Assembly (NCBI GenBank): GCA_037501455.1
Contig: CM074856.1
Coordinates: 46,653,001-46,717,000 of the forward strand
Direction of reading: 5' to 3'
Source of the DNA: Lantana camara
Taxonomy: Eukaryota; Streptophyta; Magnoliopsida; Lamiales; Verbenaceae
Length of the DNA: 64,000 nucleotides
Both the position numbers and the translations under genes were made by a program. The notes below the pieces were generated by a model. It did not search any database, was not told where the DNA came from, and saw nothing but the letters and a program-made list of their open reading frames with translations. Within the stretch, counting starts at the first letter, position 1. Every line of letters begins with the position of its first letter. Shown here one piece after another: positions 45,240 through 57,559 of this stretch.

Positions 45240-45943
45240 AGTCTCTTCAAGGAATTCGAAATGAAGGACCTCGGAAGGCTTAAATATTTCTTGGGCATAG
45301 AGGTTTTACGATCGAAGAGGGGGATTTTCTTCTCACAAAGGAAATATATTCTGGATCTTCTGACAGAAATAGGTATGCTTGAGTGCAAGCCTATATAGAC
45401 CCCGATACAAGTGAATCACAAGCTAAAGATTGAAGAAAGTGGGGAACTGACGGACAAAGAAAGGTACCAATGCCTGGTTGGAAAGCTAATTTACTTGTCT
45501 CACGAGATCGGAGATCGCCTATGCGGTGGGAATTGTTAGTCAATTCATGCACCAGCCTCAGAAAGAGCACATGGAATCAGTTATCCGAATCATCCGATAC
45601 CTAAAGGGCACTATAGGACAGGAATCATGTTTGGAGACATGGACACCTCGAAACAGAAGCATATAATGACGCAGTTTGGCCCCAAAATTCGAATGACAGA
45701 TAATCCATTGTCGGATTCTTTACACTTGTAGGAGGAAATGTGGTCACCTGAAGAAGTAAAAAACAGAAGGTGGTGCTGCTCTCTAGTGCCGAAGCTGAAT
45801 TCTGGGGTATTACAAAGGGTGTAACAGAGATTATTTGGCTGAGAAAATTGCTAACTGAAATTGGTATGAGTTCAGAAGGTCTGAGCAGCTTGAAGTGCGA
45901 TAACAGGGCAACCATCAGCATTTCAGAGAACCCAGTACAGCTG
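45240..45943 (+). pseudogene. copia C2 C-terminal reverse transcriptase and RNase H
   Basis: Continuation of the polyprotein interrupted at 33022. It reads LFKEFEMKDLGRLKYFLGIE, then QRKYILDLLTEIGMLECKP, a stop at 45397-45399, shifted pieces (VGKLIYLS, QFMHQPQKEHMESVIRI), and RNase H SSAEAEFWGITKGVTEIIWL from 45780 to CDNRATISISENPVQ. At 45943 it is cut by reverse-strand copia C3. The 3' LTR of C2 is not in the window. Confidence 0.87.
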
Positions 45944-47680
45944 AGGAGTCCACTGAGAGATAATCCCATTATCTTTGAGATGATTAAGGAATTCTTCACT
46001 AAGATACTCACCTCCTCGATCAGATCGAAGTGCTTTGATCTTGTGACCAGTTTGGTTCTCAACCTCCTTTTGAAATTCTAGGAATTTCTCAAAAGCTTCA
46101 GATTTATACTTCATTAAGTATACATAACCATACCGATTAAAGTCATTAGTAAAGGTTATAAAATACTGATGATTGTTTCTTGTGCTTACACTAAGCGGTC
46201 CACAAACATCAGTATGGATCAAATCCAAGGCCTTAGTGGCACGTTCCACAGTCCCTTTAAAAGGAATTTTAGACATTTTTCCCTTGAGACTGGATTCGCA
46301 AGAAGTCAACTCTTTGAGATCATTTTCAGAGAATGATCCTAAAGTGTTTATCTTGCTAATTCTGTTCTTGGAAATGTGCCCTAATCTAGCGTGCCATAAG
46401 GGAGCTGAAACTTTGTCATCTCTCTTATGTTTAGTTTCTCGTTGTATATTCATAATATTAATATTCTGAGTTAGATAAAGTCCATTACTAAGAGTACCGA
46501 TGTGAACGGAAGAGTTGTTCCGTTTGATAAAGTATTTACCATTCTTAATATAAGTTTCATAACCTTCACAATCTAAAATTGGAACTGAAATTATATTACG
46601 AATAATGCTCGGTACATAAAGGACTTTATTTAAAACTAACTCAAAACTACCTAAATCTAATCTAATTGTGCCTAAAGCTCGAGCTTCAACATTTGAGCCA
46701 TCGCCGATCTTCAAGACACATTCTCCTTCTTTGAGTTGTTGGACTTCACTTAGCATCTATACATCATTACAGATATGAGCTCCACAACCGGTATCAAGTA
46801 CCCAAGAACTAGAATTAATAGAAAGATTTACTTCAACAAGAAACATACCTTTCTTTAGAGTAGCCTTGTACTCCGGGCAGTTTCTCCTCCAATGTCCTAC
46901 TTTGCCACAATGAAAGCAAACATCCTCTTTCTGATCACGCTTCTTCTTTTGGGCCTTTCCCTTCGAAACACTACCAGTGGGCCTAAGGGGTTTCTTCTTC
47001 TTCTTTTGGGCTTTCTTTCCCTTACCTTTGGAAGGCCCAGAAGAGGAAGATGGAGTATTCACCATCAGAACCTTATTGTCCTTTTTGATCGTGCTTTCAG
47101 CAATCACAAGCTGACTAATCAGCTCAGCTACAGTAGCACCAGCATGATTCATATTGAAGCTAAGGACAAATAGGTTAAATGATGGTGGGAGCGAGGCTAG
47201 CAACAAGTCCACTGAAAGCTCATCTTTCAGTGGCATGTCCATGGAAGCAAGTTTCTCAGTAAGGGCGAGAAACTTGAGTCCATATTCATGGACACTTGAA
47301 CCTTCCCTCATTCTCAAGTGGAACAATTCCTTTGAAGTGTTATACCTTGTAACACGTTTATGAGGGCGGTAAAGTTGCTCTAAGTGGTCGTAAATCTCCC
47401 AAGCAAATTCCATGGCCTCATGTTACCTTTGCAAGTCCGGAGACATGTTAGCCAACATAAGGCAACGGGCTTGGAGATTATCATCCTTCCACTTCTGGAT
47501 CGTGTCCCGCTCGGCCCGAGTGGGAGCGTCCCCTTCGGGACTAGGCTCCCCTTCGAAGAGAACATAAGTTCTCTTCTCAGAATCTAAAATAATTTTTAGA
47601 TTCCTCAGCCAATCAGAATAGTTGGGACCAGTCAACTTGTTTGACTCGAGGATCGATACAAGAGGGTTTTGGGTTGCCAT
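45944..47680 (-). pseudogene. copia C3 gag, protease and start of integrase (C1 family), truncated
   Basis: Minus-strand polyprotein start MATQNPLVSILESNKL at 47680. One continuous frame carries only two stops: TAA at 47416-47414 and TAG at 46759-46757. Domains in order: copia gag (LRMREGSSVHEYGLKFLAL), zinc knuckle CFHCGKVGHWRRNC (near 46890), protease VLDTGCGAHICND (near 46780), GAG-pre-integrase with LWHARLGH, and integrase core up to the second catalytic Asp (LRSDRGGEYL). It is cut at 45944 just before the catalytic Glu, where C2 begins. Where they overlap, the product is nearly the same as C1. C3 supplies the N-terminal half that C1 lacks in this window. Confidence 0.9.
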
Positions 47681-49285
47681 TTCAAAACACGTAGAGAATC
47701 ACAAAATCTACGACCTAAATGGTAAAACAGAGAACTAGTGAGCATGCTGAATTATAACGATATACAAAAGATAAGGTCTTTAATCTAATGTAGCTCCCAC
47801 TGTTTTTCAAAGATCTATAATTCCCAAAGACCTAAGAGGAACGCTTTTCCCAATGGGTACTAAGATCCTAGGCATTTTACCGCGAACCCACGACTCGAGG
47901 ACATTCTAAGTAAGAACCCTAGGTAGGTACAACTTACCAATTCTAACACCTTTAGAACTCTTAGTAATTGTTTTTGCATCACCTTTCTTTCAATATGGAC
48001 CCACGACTCGTGCGACATCCATATTTACTTAGGCGTTAAGCTAGACCCATCAATCATAAGATCATGATCAAAACTTAGTTCGAACGACCCACGACTCGCG
48101 GATATCGCCCTTGCCAAAATTGATCACGAGATACTGATATTTAAAATGATTAATTAGGTAACTAAGAACTAATAAGCTCCACTAGCTATCCCACGACTCG
48201 CGGACAGTAACTAGCTTCACTTACTAAACTTAAAACCTATTGATGGAATGCTACGAATTTAATTCAAAATTTGCATCTCGAGTTAAATACCTATTATTCG
48301 AAATTAGCTTAATATTTAATGGGATTTTTCGAATCAACCGGAGAGTTGTGCGGTTCGACCTCACCAACATATATGTTATCCAATTTTATTAGTCTTGATT
48401 AATGCAAGTACAATTAAATGCATTTCAAACAAGCACATAAACAGATAACATGTCCTAGCATGATACTAACATGTGATGATCATGGGTTCTACCTATCTTA
48501 TGCGTGATATGTGGGAGCCACTCCACAATCACAAGTTCTAACATACATGCCACATAAACAGTTTAAATCACATAAGGGAAAGCTGAAACAAAATACAAGC
48601 CCTATCTCTATTACATTTTTCAATTGAGATTCCCCTCCCTAACATTTTGAGGGTTCTTCACTTATGGCCTCCTTGTTACTTGAATGTGGTCCATCTTACT
48701 TCATGGGTGCATTGTCTCCAAAATAAAAATAAAACCTCACCACCTTTCTCTACTCTCAAATTACAATAAAAGAAAAAGAAATAAAGTAATAAGGCTCAAT
48801 CTTCATATTGGCCTTAGACATAAATCACATAACAGTACGCACATAACGGTACGCATATAAGTGAGGCTCCAACCTCAATTGAAAAACGCAACTATAGGGC
48901 TCCAACCCCAATTTAAACCATCTATGTGCAAAAATTAAAACCATACATAAGTGTAAACCCATGATCACCTAACATGCATAAATTTCAAGAATTTAAATTT
49001 AACAAATAAATTAAAATTCTCGCTTTAAGCTCTAATAGCTTAAAACACGACTTAGATGCAATTCTTGTTCAAGAGCCTTTTCTATAAAACCCGACAAATA
49101 ATAAACTAATAAAATTCCAATTAATTTCTGAAAATTAACAATTTTATTCTTTCAATATTTTCATAAAATAAAATTTGCAATTTTTCCAAAATTTAAATCG
49201 CTTAATTTTTCAAAATCCCAATTTAAACAATTATTTCAAAAACTAATTCAAATTTAATAAAACAAAATTTTACAGAAAAATTAAA
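47681..49285 (-). other. C3 5' leader, non-coding
   Basis: AT-rich sequence upstream of the C3 start codon. Four copies of CCCACGACTCG lie at 47887, 48000, 48088 and 48190. A weak resemblance to a tRNA-Met primer site (complement AGCTATTAGAGCTT near 49030) might mark the old 5' LTR border, but I cannot confirm it. No gene is visible. Confidence 0.4.
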
Positions 49286-49769
49286 TTGGGATTGGATTGG
49301 ACTAAACACGAAAATCAAGATCGCGAAACGAACAGCCCGGGACGGACTGCACGCCCGTCCGAAACCATGCCGGGCAGCCGCGCAGCATCGCGCGCGCTAG
49401 GGCTGGGCGTAGCCGGCAGCTCAGCACGCACTCGCATGGCGGGGCATCCTCGCGCGTGTCGCGCGCAACGGCTGAACGGGAAGGACGGGCATGGCCCGGC
49501 AGCCTCCCGCGCGGTTGCGGGAGGGATGTGCGGGCGCGCCTAGCCGCTGGTCGCCACCGACAGCGGTGCTCTACCTCCGCATCGTCACCTTGCTACTGCT
49601 GTGAAGTCGGCACACCGCTGCTGCTTTATACGGTGCATCGCCACTGGCAAGGCGCGTTGTCGCCGCATCGCCATCTCCGTCGCGTCGTCGCCTTGCCGAC
49701 GCTCCGGTAAGCCTCCTTTCTTTCTCTTCTCTTTTTCTTTTCTTTATTATTTTTTTTTTAGTACATACG
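49286..49769. other. GC-rich block with intron-like edge next to the solo LTR
   Basis: About 400 bp of very GC-rich DNA (CGCGCGCTAGGGCTGGGCGT and similar), then GCTCCG|GTAAGCCTCC, a pyrimidine-rich run and TTTTTTTTAG near 49760. Read on the plus strand this looks like exon, short intron, exon. Without the solo LTR it would continue directly into 55434 (CAGGGTCGAGATTCGCCGG). Frames in it (for example 49286-49543) are Arg/Ala/Gly-rich and match nothing I recognise. Confidence 0.4.
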
Positions 49770-49774
49770 CTTGC

Positions 49775-50491
49775 TGTTGGTAAACAGGAATCAGAAAGCA
49801 CCGGAAATTTAAAAATTTTTCAACAAAAGGATCTTGGACTCGCAATCGTGTATCCAAATTCATAGAGATTAGAAACTTACTTTTCTATAATCTTTCTTGA
49901 AGCATTTCAAGCCACCCAAGAACGCTCTTCTCGCGGCTGGATCCCCTCTCCTTGGTAAAGCTCGAATCTTCAAAACTTCTAACTTGAAGCTCTCTAGAAA
50001 TAGTCCACCAACTTGACTACAATCTAACTAGTAAGGATGTTAGTTCTCTAGTTAGTGTTTAGGCTTAACCTAGGGTTTATTTTATCTTGGAGAAAGGATG
50101 GTGTTCAACACATGAACCAAAAGAATTCAATCACTCTCTAAGGGGAGCATGAGCTCCCCTATATATAGGAAAGGAATGGGTGGCCGAAAATCCCTAGTCC
50201 TTGTGGGCTAAGGATTTTGGTCCCTCTCTCCTATTACTTGATCATCAAGTAATTTTGACTTTGACTTTGAATTCTAATTCAAATCAACTTTTAAGAGAGC
50301 TAAAATATCCAAACCCTTTTGGATATTATTATACTTTATTTATTAATAAATAAATAACTTATTTATCTAATTAATTAATTCATAATTAATTAAATAGATT
50401 ATTTTTCTCCAAAATAAGACTTTCTTTTTAATTCAAAATTAAACCAAAGTCTATTAAATAATTAATCACATTAATTATTTAACGCATATAT

Positions 50492-50528
<37 letters not shown>

Positions 50529-53500
50529 GTGTGAGACATGTGACACCCCGCTCGTCCGACGTATAAGGTACGTTACTTTTCAACCTTTTTATGTGTTTAT
50601 TTATGTGATTTTGTGCTTTGTGTGGCCCTATTTTGAACTCTTTTAGAGTTTAGGGGCCCTTTGTGATTTTCTATTTTTATGGGTTATTCGGTCATTTCTC
50701 GTTCGGTCGAGAGTTCGACCTTTTTGACCCCTGCTTTGCGTTCGGGACATCGAAACGAGTCCGTAGACTCTAAGTTTGTCCCATTCTGACTTCGTTAACC
50801 CGTTCTTCCGACCATTTTTGCGTACGAGGACCCGATATATATACTCGGATTTCCTCGTTTTGCGTGCCAAAATCAGATCAGCCTTCCTGCTTCGTCTTCC
50901 TCCCGCGACCGACACTGTTCACACAGTGAAGGTGTGATTTCACACACATGCCGTTCTCCCTCGTTTCTCGACGGAATTCGACGAACCATTAGTCGAAATT
51001 CATCAGCTCGACGAGCCCGTCACAACCGTACCAAGATCGTGGCCAACCGATGACCCACGGCGGCGTAATGGCGGCCTGAAAGTGGCGGGTGGCGCCACCA
51101 CTTCGTCGCCGGCCAACCACCACCTTACCCTACGTTTTTTACCCTTCCCGTTCCATTTCCGGCCTCCTTTTTTAGCGAATCGCGGCGGAGATGGCGGAAT
51201 CGGCGGTGGCGCGGCAGCGTAGGGCCCTTTTCCGGCCGGTTTTGGTGGTGGAGCCTTTACCAAAGTTGCTTAGAACGTTATAAACTAGCGGATGGCGTTG
51301 GCCCCGACTCGAGAATCGGCCGGCGACGGCGGACCGGTGGTGAACCGGTGGCGGACCGGCTGTGAACCGACGGACTTTTTCCGGTGATTTTTCCGATGAT
51401 TTGACTTGGGGCTTTTGTAGGGCTCGTTACAAGATTTCCAACGGTATGCTCGGATTTCATTTTCGTTTCACGGTTTGCGTTTAATTTCGATTTTCGTATT
51501 AGGGATTTAGTTCGGTTTTTCTTCAACGAACTCCGGCATGTTTGGTATTTTCTGAAATTGGTTGAGGGCTTTTGTCAAGCAGGCCGAGGCGTACGTTTCT
51601 GTCCTTCCGGGGATTTTTCCGACCACCCGAGGCTGTGTTCCGGTGGCGGCCGGTGGCTGTTCGGCCAGCTACGGTGGCGGCATTCCGGCGACTTTCGGAT
51701 AGTAGATCCGTTTCGTTGTGGTGAGTCCAACGCCATTTCCCGTTCGTCAATCGGATGTCCGGTTGATTTTATATGAATTTTTGAAGTGGTTGTATTTACT
51801 TTTGTTAATTGTTTGTAATTGTCAATTAATTACTGTAAGCTTGAATTACTGATTTAATTGTGCTCCAATGTGTATGAAAACTTGTATGAATTATAATTTA
51901 AAATATTTGGATTATTTGATTTGTAAATTGAACCCCCGACTTGTTGATTTTGCTACTTGGTTAGTCTAGAGGGGGTGTTTGTGTAATTTTTGAGAAAAGT
52001 AGGAATTTGTTTAATTTGAATTAATAGACCTTAGTAATGAAATCTAAAATGTAATGTATGAATTGAATATGTAACGTATGAATTTAATGAACTTAGTTTG
52101 ATCAGAATTTGACTTATATGAAATATGAAACATGCTATTATGATTTATTTGATTTGTGTGCTACGTGAATTTGTATGAATTGTTTTGTGTGAGGAATGAA
52201 ATAATATGAAATGCACTGCGTGAATTTGCATGAAATGAATTATATGAACCTTGAATGATTAAATAACTTGCTTTGAATTTGTATAAGACTTCGTGAGGTT
52301 TAAATAAATTAGAAGCATGCTACAGTGATTTGCTTGACTTATTAATACTTGGAAATTTGTATGAAATGCGACATGAATTGTCTGAACTTTGTTAACTGAA
52401 TTTGTTAGGTATTAAATGAATTGATATGAAATGATATGAAGTGCTTTGCCTTTAATTTTGTTATTTGCATTAATTATGCACATGAACATGCCTTAATGTT
52501 TTGTTTCGCATATAATTTATATGAATTTGAACTTTGCTGATGTGATTGCATTTATTAAGTGTTTGAGCATATGTCGTGCGTCCCTATGTGGTTGTCTGCT
52601 TGAGTCTGAGTTTCGTACTGTGTTTGTGTGTTCAGTTGGTACAGGTGCACCCGGGGTGGTGACTTGAGGTCGTGCAGGTTCCTGGGTGGACCTTCTGCTT
52701 TGTATTTGGCTCCGTTTGGTGTAAGGTGAGGTTTTAGGATTTCTGTTTAGTTAAAGCGACCTATAACCTTCTGTGCTCGTTTTCAAGCCTGCATGCGATT
52801 ATTCTATTATATTTATATAATAGATATGTGTTTATACGTTACGTTTATGATTTTGTCATACGGTTAAAGGTTTTCGAACTGTACATGTACGAGCATATGT
52901 AAGCTTGAAATGTTTTGCAAACGAGGCTATGCTCCAAACCGTGTGTCTTCATACCAGCTGCGGATTAGGATGACACGGAGAGGTACGTTTATAGCATATG
53001 CTAAGTTGCAAGGTATGGTATGCTCCGATAAGGTACGTAAGTATGATTTTGATTCGATATGATAAGTTTGGTATGTAGCGAGTTATGATCTGATCTGATA
53101 TGTTTCGTTTTGATATGTTGGGCCCCGAGACGTGGGTAAGGGAGACCCGGGACAACCATGGGGTCGCCGGTTATGACCCCTGTACACGTTCTCATTTGAG
53201 ATAATCTCGTGCGACCTAGGGAGGTTGGGAAGGCGTGGTATCTTGAGCCCTCGGTGGATAACCGGGGAAGGCACAGTGTGGGTTAGCTACCCCGTGTGTG
53301 TTTGTATCTGTATGAGTAGTGAGGGTTTGCTCCCCGAACTACATGGTGTTGGGGTTGGATTGTTTATGATATTTGTTGGTTTCTGATTTGATACGTATGA
53401 TTCGATATGGAAGTAAGGTGGGAGACCCGTACTCGCCGGGTATATGAATATGATATGTTATGTTGATTATGAAACGGGATAGGAGCTTTCTCTTTTGATA

Positions 53501-55428
53501 TGATACGATTAAGTTCAGTATGTTATAGTTTGGATAAGTTAAGATAAGTATAAGTTTGATTTGAAAAGATATGTATAAGTTTGATTTGGAAATGGTTTTG
53601 GTATGCAAAACCCTACTTCCGGTTCATAATCTTTCTTTTGATACGTGCTCTGCTCCTTATTATGTATAGTGTGTGTGAGTTCATCCCCCTCACTCAGTCA
53701 GTGGACTGACCCTCGCCCCACCTATGTTTTTAGTTTGCAGGTACAAGTTGTTGGAGTTCGAGCTAGGCGGCTTTGAGTCGGGTCTGTCGAGTCTGTGTCG
53801 GTCCGTTTGATTTTGTTAAGTATTTTGTTCTGATTATTTATGAAAATTATGTATATAGTATGTTCTGTACAAGATGATGTTTATGATTTAATTATATGAA
53901 TTTTCGGGACAGGTTAGGACAGGGCTTGGATTAGTTGAACCCGTCTTTGTTGTATGTTTGAATTCGGGACAGGTTAGGACAGGTTCGTGGAATTAGTTGA
54001 ACCCGTTTATTTATGTTGGTTAATTAAAGTTTTTGTTAGTTCATATGATGCATCGCTTCCGCATTCGGGTTTTTACATTTTTTTCTTGTACAGGGTTTAG
54101 GTACCACCTAGCTTAGGTTGGATTTTTCGTTTGCCACCCGTTCGCTGTGACTTGGTGCGTGTGCGGACTTTCCATTTCGTACCACGTGTCAGGTCATAGT
54201 GCGGGGGTGTGGTGCCCCACCGCTTGGGGTGCTACAAGACACGTGTCACAAGGACACGTGTCACTCACGTGACCCACACGTGTGGTTTCACACGTGTGGA
54301 ACCCTCTTGGCCCGATCAACTCGTTTAATCAATTTAAAGCCTTAACTCATGTAACCAAGTTGTTGTGTGTGACCCTCTAGGTTCTCAATTCAATTAGCAG
54401 TGACCCTAATTAATTAATCAGTCCACAGATTAAATGACCATAGTCTAGCAACAGGTGTTTAACCCCTAGCTGAATTGGAATGTTCGGATTCGACAGAACC
54501 TTTAAGTCATTGATTCATGTGAGATACAATCCTCCTACTTACTATCTCTCAACCAAGATCTAGGGTAAGGGAATAATCAGAACCCTAATAATCCGGTCTT
54601 AAAGCAAAGTGCATTTCATATCCATTTGATCTCAATCCAAGAAACCCTTTTCTTAATGTCTTGATCTACTGCCTTGGCCAAGGACTCCATATGGCATATG
54701 AATGACTTACACAATAAGAGATCACCTTGCAGATGCAAGTGTAGGTCCTTTCTTGATTCTCATTCACTTTCATGAATCACTTGTGCAGCCCCAGCATAAG
54801 CCTTGAATCAGTTGTCTAAGGTGACACCCTTTAAAGCTTATGCCTAAGACTACAGAGTTAACTCATAAAGTGACATGGAACCTCAAGTCTAAGGATTAAT
54901 TAATCACATCAATGACTCGTGAGATATTTCCTAATCTGGAAGTTTCTATTTCCTGAAATAGAAACTTCCTTTCCCATTTAGGAATGTTCTCACACGGGGC
55001 ACCTCAGTGAACTTACTTATTGAAGTAAGCACCCTCATGTATCACGCACGTATCAACTATACACTTTGCACCTCCATGAAACAAGGTGGTCCTTCTTAAG
55101 GGCGTGATCCCACAAGCAAGCCTTAGAGGAGTCAGGTTGACACTCCCACTGTCGGTAGGACTCATCGGCTTGCAGTATTTTACTAATCATGACTTATGTG
55201 ATATAGGGCTCGTTTCATGAACCATTTCACCTAAATGGTAGAGCCCTAAAGTCGTCAGGATTAGGGGAGTTCTCATACATGCGCAGATAAAGTAAACGCA
55301 TACCAAACAAGAGCATATAAAGAAGTGTTGCCTTAATTCATTATTTCATTCAAAGATTATCTGTGATTACAATAAGGAAAAGCACAAAACGGATATTCAA
55401 TCGGCTTTCTAGGGCACTATTCCTAACA
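49775..55428 (-). repeat. solo LTR of the C1 copia family, split by a gypsy LTR
   Basis: On the minus strand it starts TGTTAGGAATAGTGCCC at 55428 and ends with a degenerate CCAACA at 49775; the body parallels the C1 LTR. Five-base flanks are CTTGC on both sides (49770-49774 and 55429-55433), a perfect target duplication. No primer site follows the LTR end. It is therefore a solo LTR, not the 5' LTR of neighbouring C3. The two parts (49775-50538, 54242-55428) total about 1.95 kb. Confidence 0.9.
50539..54236 (+). repeat. gypsy solo LTR (3698 bp) nested in the copia solo LTR
   Basis: It starts TGTGACACCCCG and ends TTGGGGTGCTACA. The target duplication AGACA (50534-50538 and 54237-54241) is perfect. 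Shared family motifs: GATGACACGGAGAGGTACG near 52970, CTCACTCAGTCAGTGGACTGAC near 53690, and GTGCGGGGGTGTGG near 54200. A GC-rich part lies at about 50880-51720 (CCGGCGACGGCGG, GGCGGCCGGTGG). It sits inside the CACGTG cluster of the host LTR. No primer site or coding region; the frames in the GC-rich part are not genes. Confidence 0.92.
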
Positions 55429-55433
55429 CTTGC

Positions 55434-57559
55434 AGGGTCGAGATTCGCCGGCGTTTAGGCCTTTGTGCTCCCGCTCTGCAAACATCGTCGGTGTGCGCTG
55501 GTAATGCCGTCAGCAGCTCCGTCCGACCACGGTCGACTATGGTTCACCGCCGGCAACCCAAGTCTGGGGCTGCTTTTGCTGCTCGGTCCTTTTTCAGAGA
55601 CCCTCATGTCTCTCTTCTTTCTTTTTTTTCTTTTTTTTTTTGGGAACTATCCTTCATTTGTGGCAACTTGATTTCTCGATTTTTCGTTGCAGATCTAGGT
55701 CGGGAAATTGTTCGGACGAGCTTGTTCCGGTCATCACCGCTTTCGCCAAAGGAAATCCCTTCTTTTTGGGTAAGAAATCTTTGATTTCTCTAATTTGGCA
55801 TATGACGAGCTTTCCGAATTTGTTGGATGCATCTTCCTGTTTGTGTTGGTATCTTTGTTGAGAAAATCCTGAAGTTCGGCTTTCTTGTTTGCTTGATAGA
55901 ATGTTGGTGTGTTGCTCGTGGCCGAATTGCAGGATTGTTGAAATTGGTTGGTGCTTCAAATTTCCACCGGCTTCTTGAAGATGAATATTGCACTTTTCTC
56001 TTGCATTTTGCTCTATCTGGTATTTGCTCCCGAATATTGTACTGAATGGTTGTTTTCTTTGTACTTTTTCAGCTAACACTCCTTTCCATCTGCCGGAGCA
56101 GCTAATTTTCCAGCAAAGTCAGCAACGCAAAGTAGGCTTAAGCTCCTTTAAATTTTCTAAACCTGTAAAGACTTTAAAAATTTTCTCTTGCGTTTGTTTC
56201 TGAATTTAGTTTACTAGGCTAAGCTCGGTTCCTTTGAGCTGCATGTGGAATTTTTGCTTTCGCTCATTTCCATTGAGCGTTCATGAATGTCTTGGACACT
56301 TGATTTTTCAGCACATGTTTTTCATATTGCAAGGGTATCTGGTTCGGTGCAATCTTTGTTTATTCTTTTCGATTTCTGTTTCGGTGGCTAGCAGGAGGTG
56401 GGCAGCCTAAGGAGGCGATTCTAGTGCAATAGTTGTAAAAGCAGTCTCCTTGGGCTACCTGCTCTCTCCTGTTCAGCTGAAGGTTAACCCTTCCTGCTAG
56501 CAGCTTTGGGGACGTTCTCCCTGGTCCCTTGCAGCATCCGTCAGCTCGTGAGGGTGCACTTTTCATAGTAAAAGACTACCAGATCCCGCTCTGATGAGGG
56601 CGTTCTCTCTGGCCGTAGCATCAACTGCTTTCTTCCAGCTAGGTGGCCAACCCATCTGGTAGGAGCAGGTGGAGAATCACTCCCAAGAGCTTTTCTTCTA
56701 GCTTTTCCCAATGTATTTGCGTAATCAACGTTCCTTCCCAAGAGGGACTTATTTGTGTGCCCCCTTTAACCCGGGGTTTTCAAGTATCGTTCAATCTTGG
56801 TCTTTTAACGATGTAGCCGTAGGGGCTTTGCAATTGCATGTTCTCAAGTGTCAATCTGAACAATAAAATGCATACAACATTCCCATCGCATGCTCTTTCT
56901 CATTGTAATGCTTTCTTGCATCTTTCATGTATACTCATTCCATCAAAACACTTTTGTAATCATAATCATACAAATCATGTTCACGCATAATTCTAAGCAC
57001 AAGTATTTACATAAATAATCATCAAGTTCATAAAATAAAGGAGACGTGACCTGGAAGTTTTTTTTTTTTTTTTTTTTGATATGTTTTTTTTTCCTGTCAG
57101 CCTTCGAGGTGCGCAGGCTGCCCACCTGCTTAGTAGAAAAACCCTTTCAGGTTTTGAGCATTCCTAGGTTGAGATAACCTTATTCCGTCAGCTTCTTCCA
57201 TCTCGTAGGCTTCACGCCTTGCAATTTTCACAATTTTGAGGGATTCTTCCCCTCTGTAGCTCAGCTTTCCTACAGGTTTTAGCGTTTTTGCTCTCTTAAG
57301 GATCCTCCTCCAGCTCACCTTTTCCTGCACTCCCTGGTTCTGCAAAGGGGGGGGGGGGGGGGGGTTCCTTCCTGGTGGCATCTTCCAGGTTCATACCTGG
57401 ACGGTCCTAGAAGGTTTTCTCATATGCGTTCTTTCCTGTATGCCTTCCAGGTGCGTAGGCTGACCACCTGCTCAGCGTCCCTCCAGCTGTTTCTTAAAAA
57501 TGCTTTTCTACTACTGTTGTAGGGGTGCCATCTGCTGTGAGACGGAGGAGACCAACAGG
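55434..57559. other. unclassified sequence, possibly retroelement-derived
   Basis: I recognise no gene. The left part (55434-56200) has intron-like borders on the plus strand (GTTGCAG at 55693, GGGTAAGAAA at 55770, CAG at 55932, TTTTTCAG at 56072). The right part has dispersed CCAGGT/CACCTG phrases; one 33-bp repeat (CCTTCCAGGTGCGTAGGCTG and continuing) occurs at 57101 and 57443. T-run at 57060-57077 and an 18-G run at 57347-57364. It may be interior of the reverse gypsy fragment at 57560-58635. Confidence 0.35.

Noticed and set aside
33019..45242. CACTA borders with TAA as target duplication
   Set aside because: That join throws the interrupted reverse transcriptase out of frame, whereas AAT/AGT keeps it in frame and leaves CACTA at the end.
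49286..49543. GC-rich 85-codon frame as a gene
   Set aside because: In GC-rich DNA such frames are expected; no motif and both flanks are transposon-derived.
49775..55428. Interpretation as the 5' LTR of neighbouring copia C3
   Set aside because: A perfect CTTGC duplication flanks both sides and no primer-binding site follows its end, so a solo LTR fits better.
57347..57364. 18-base G run as a functional G-quadruplex site
   Set aside because: A long homopolymer run is prone to sequencing and assembly error; no supporting context.
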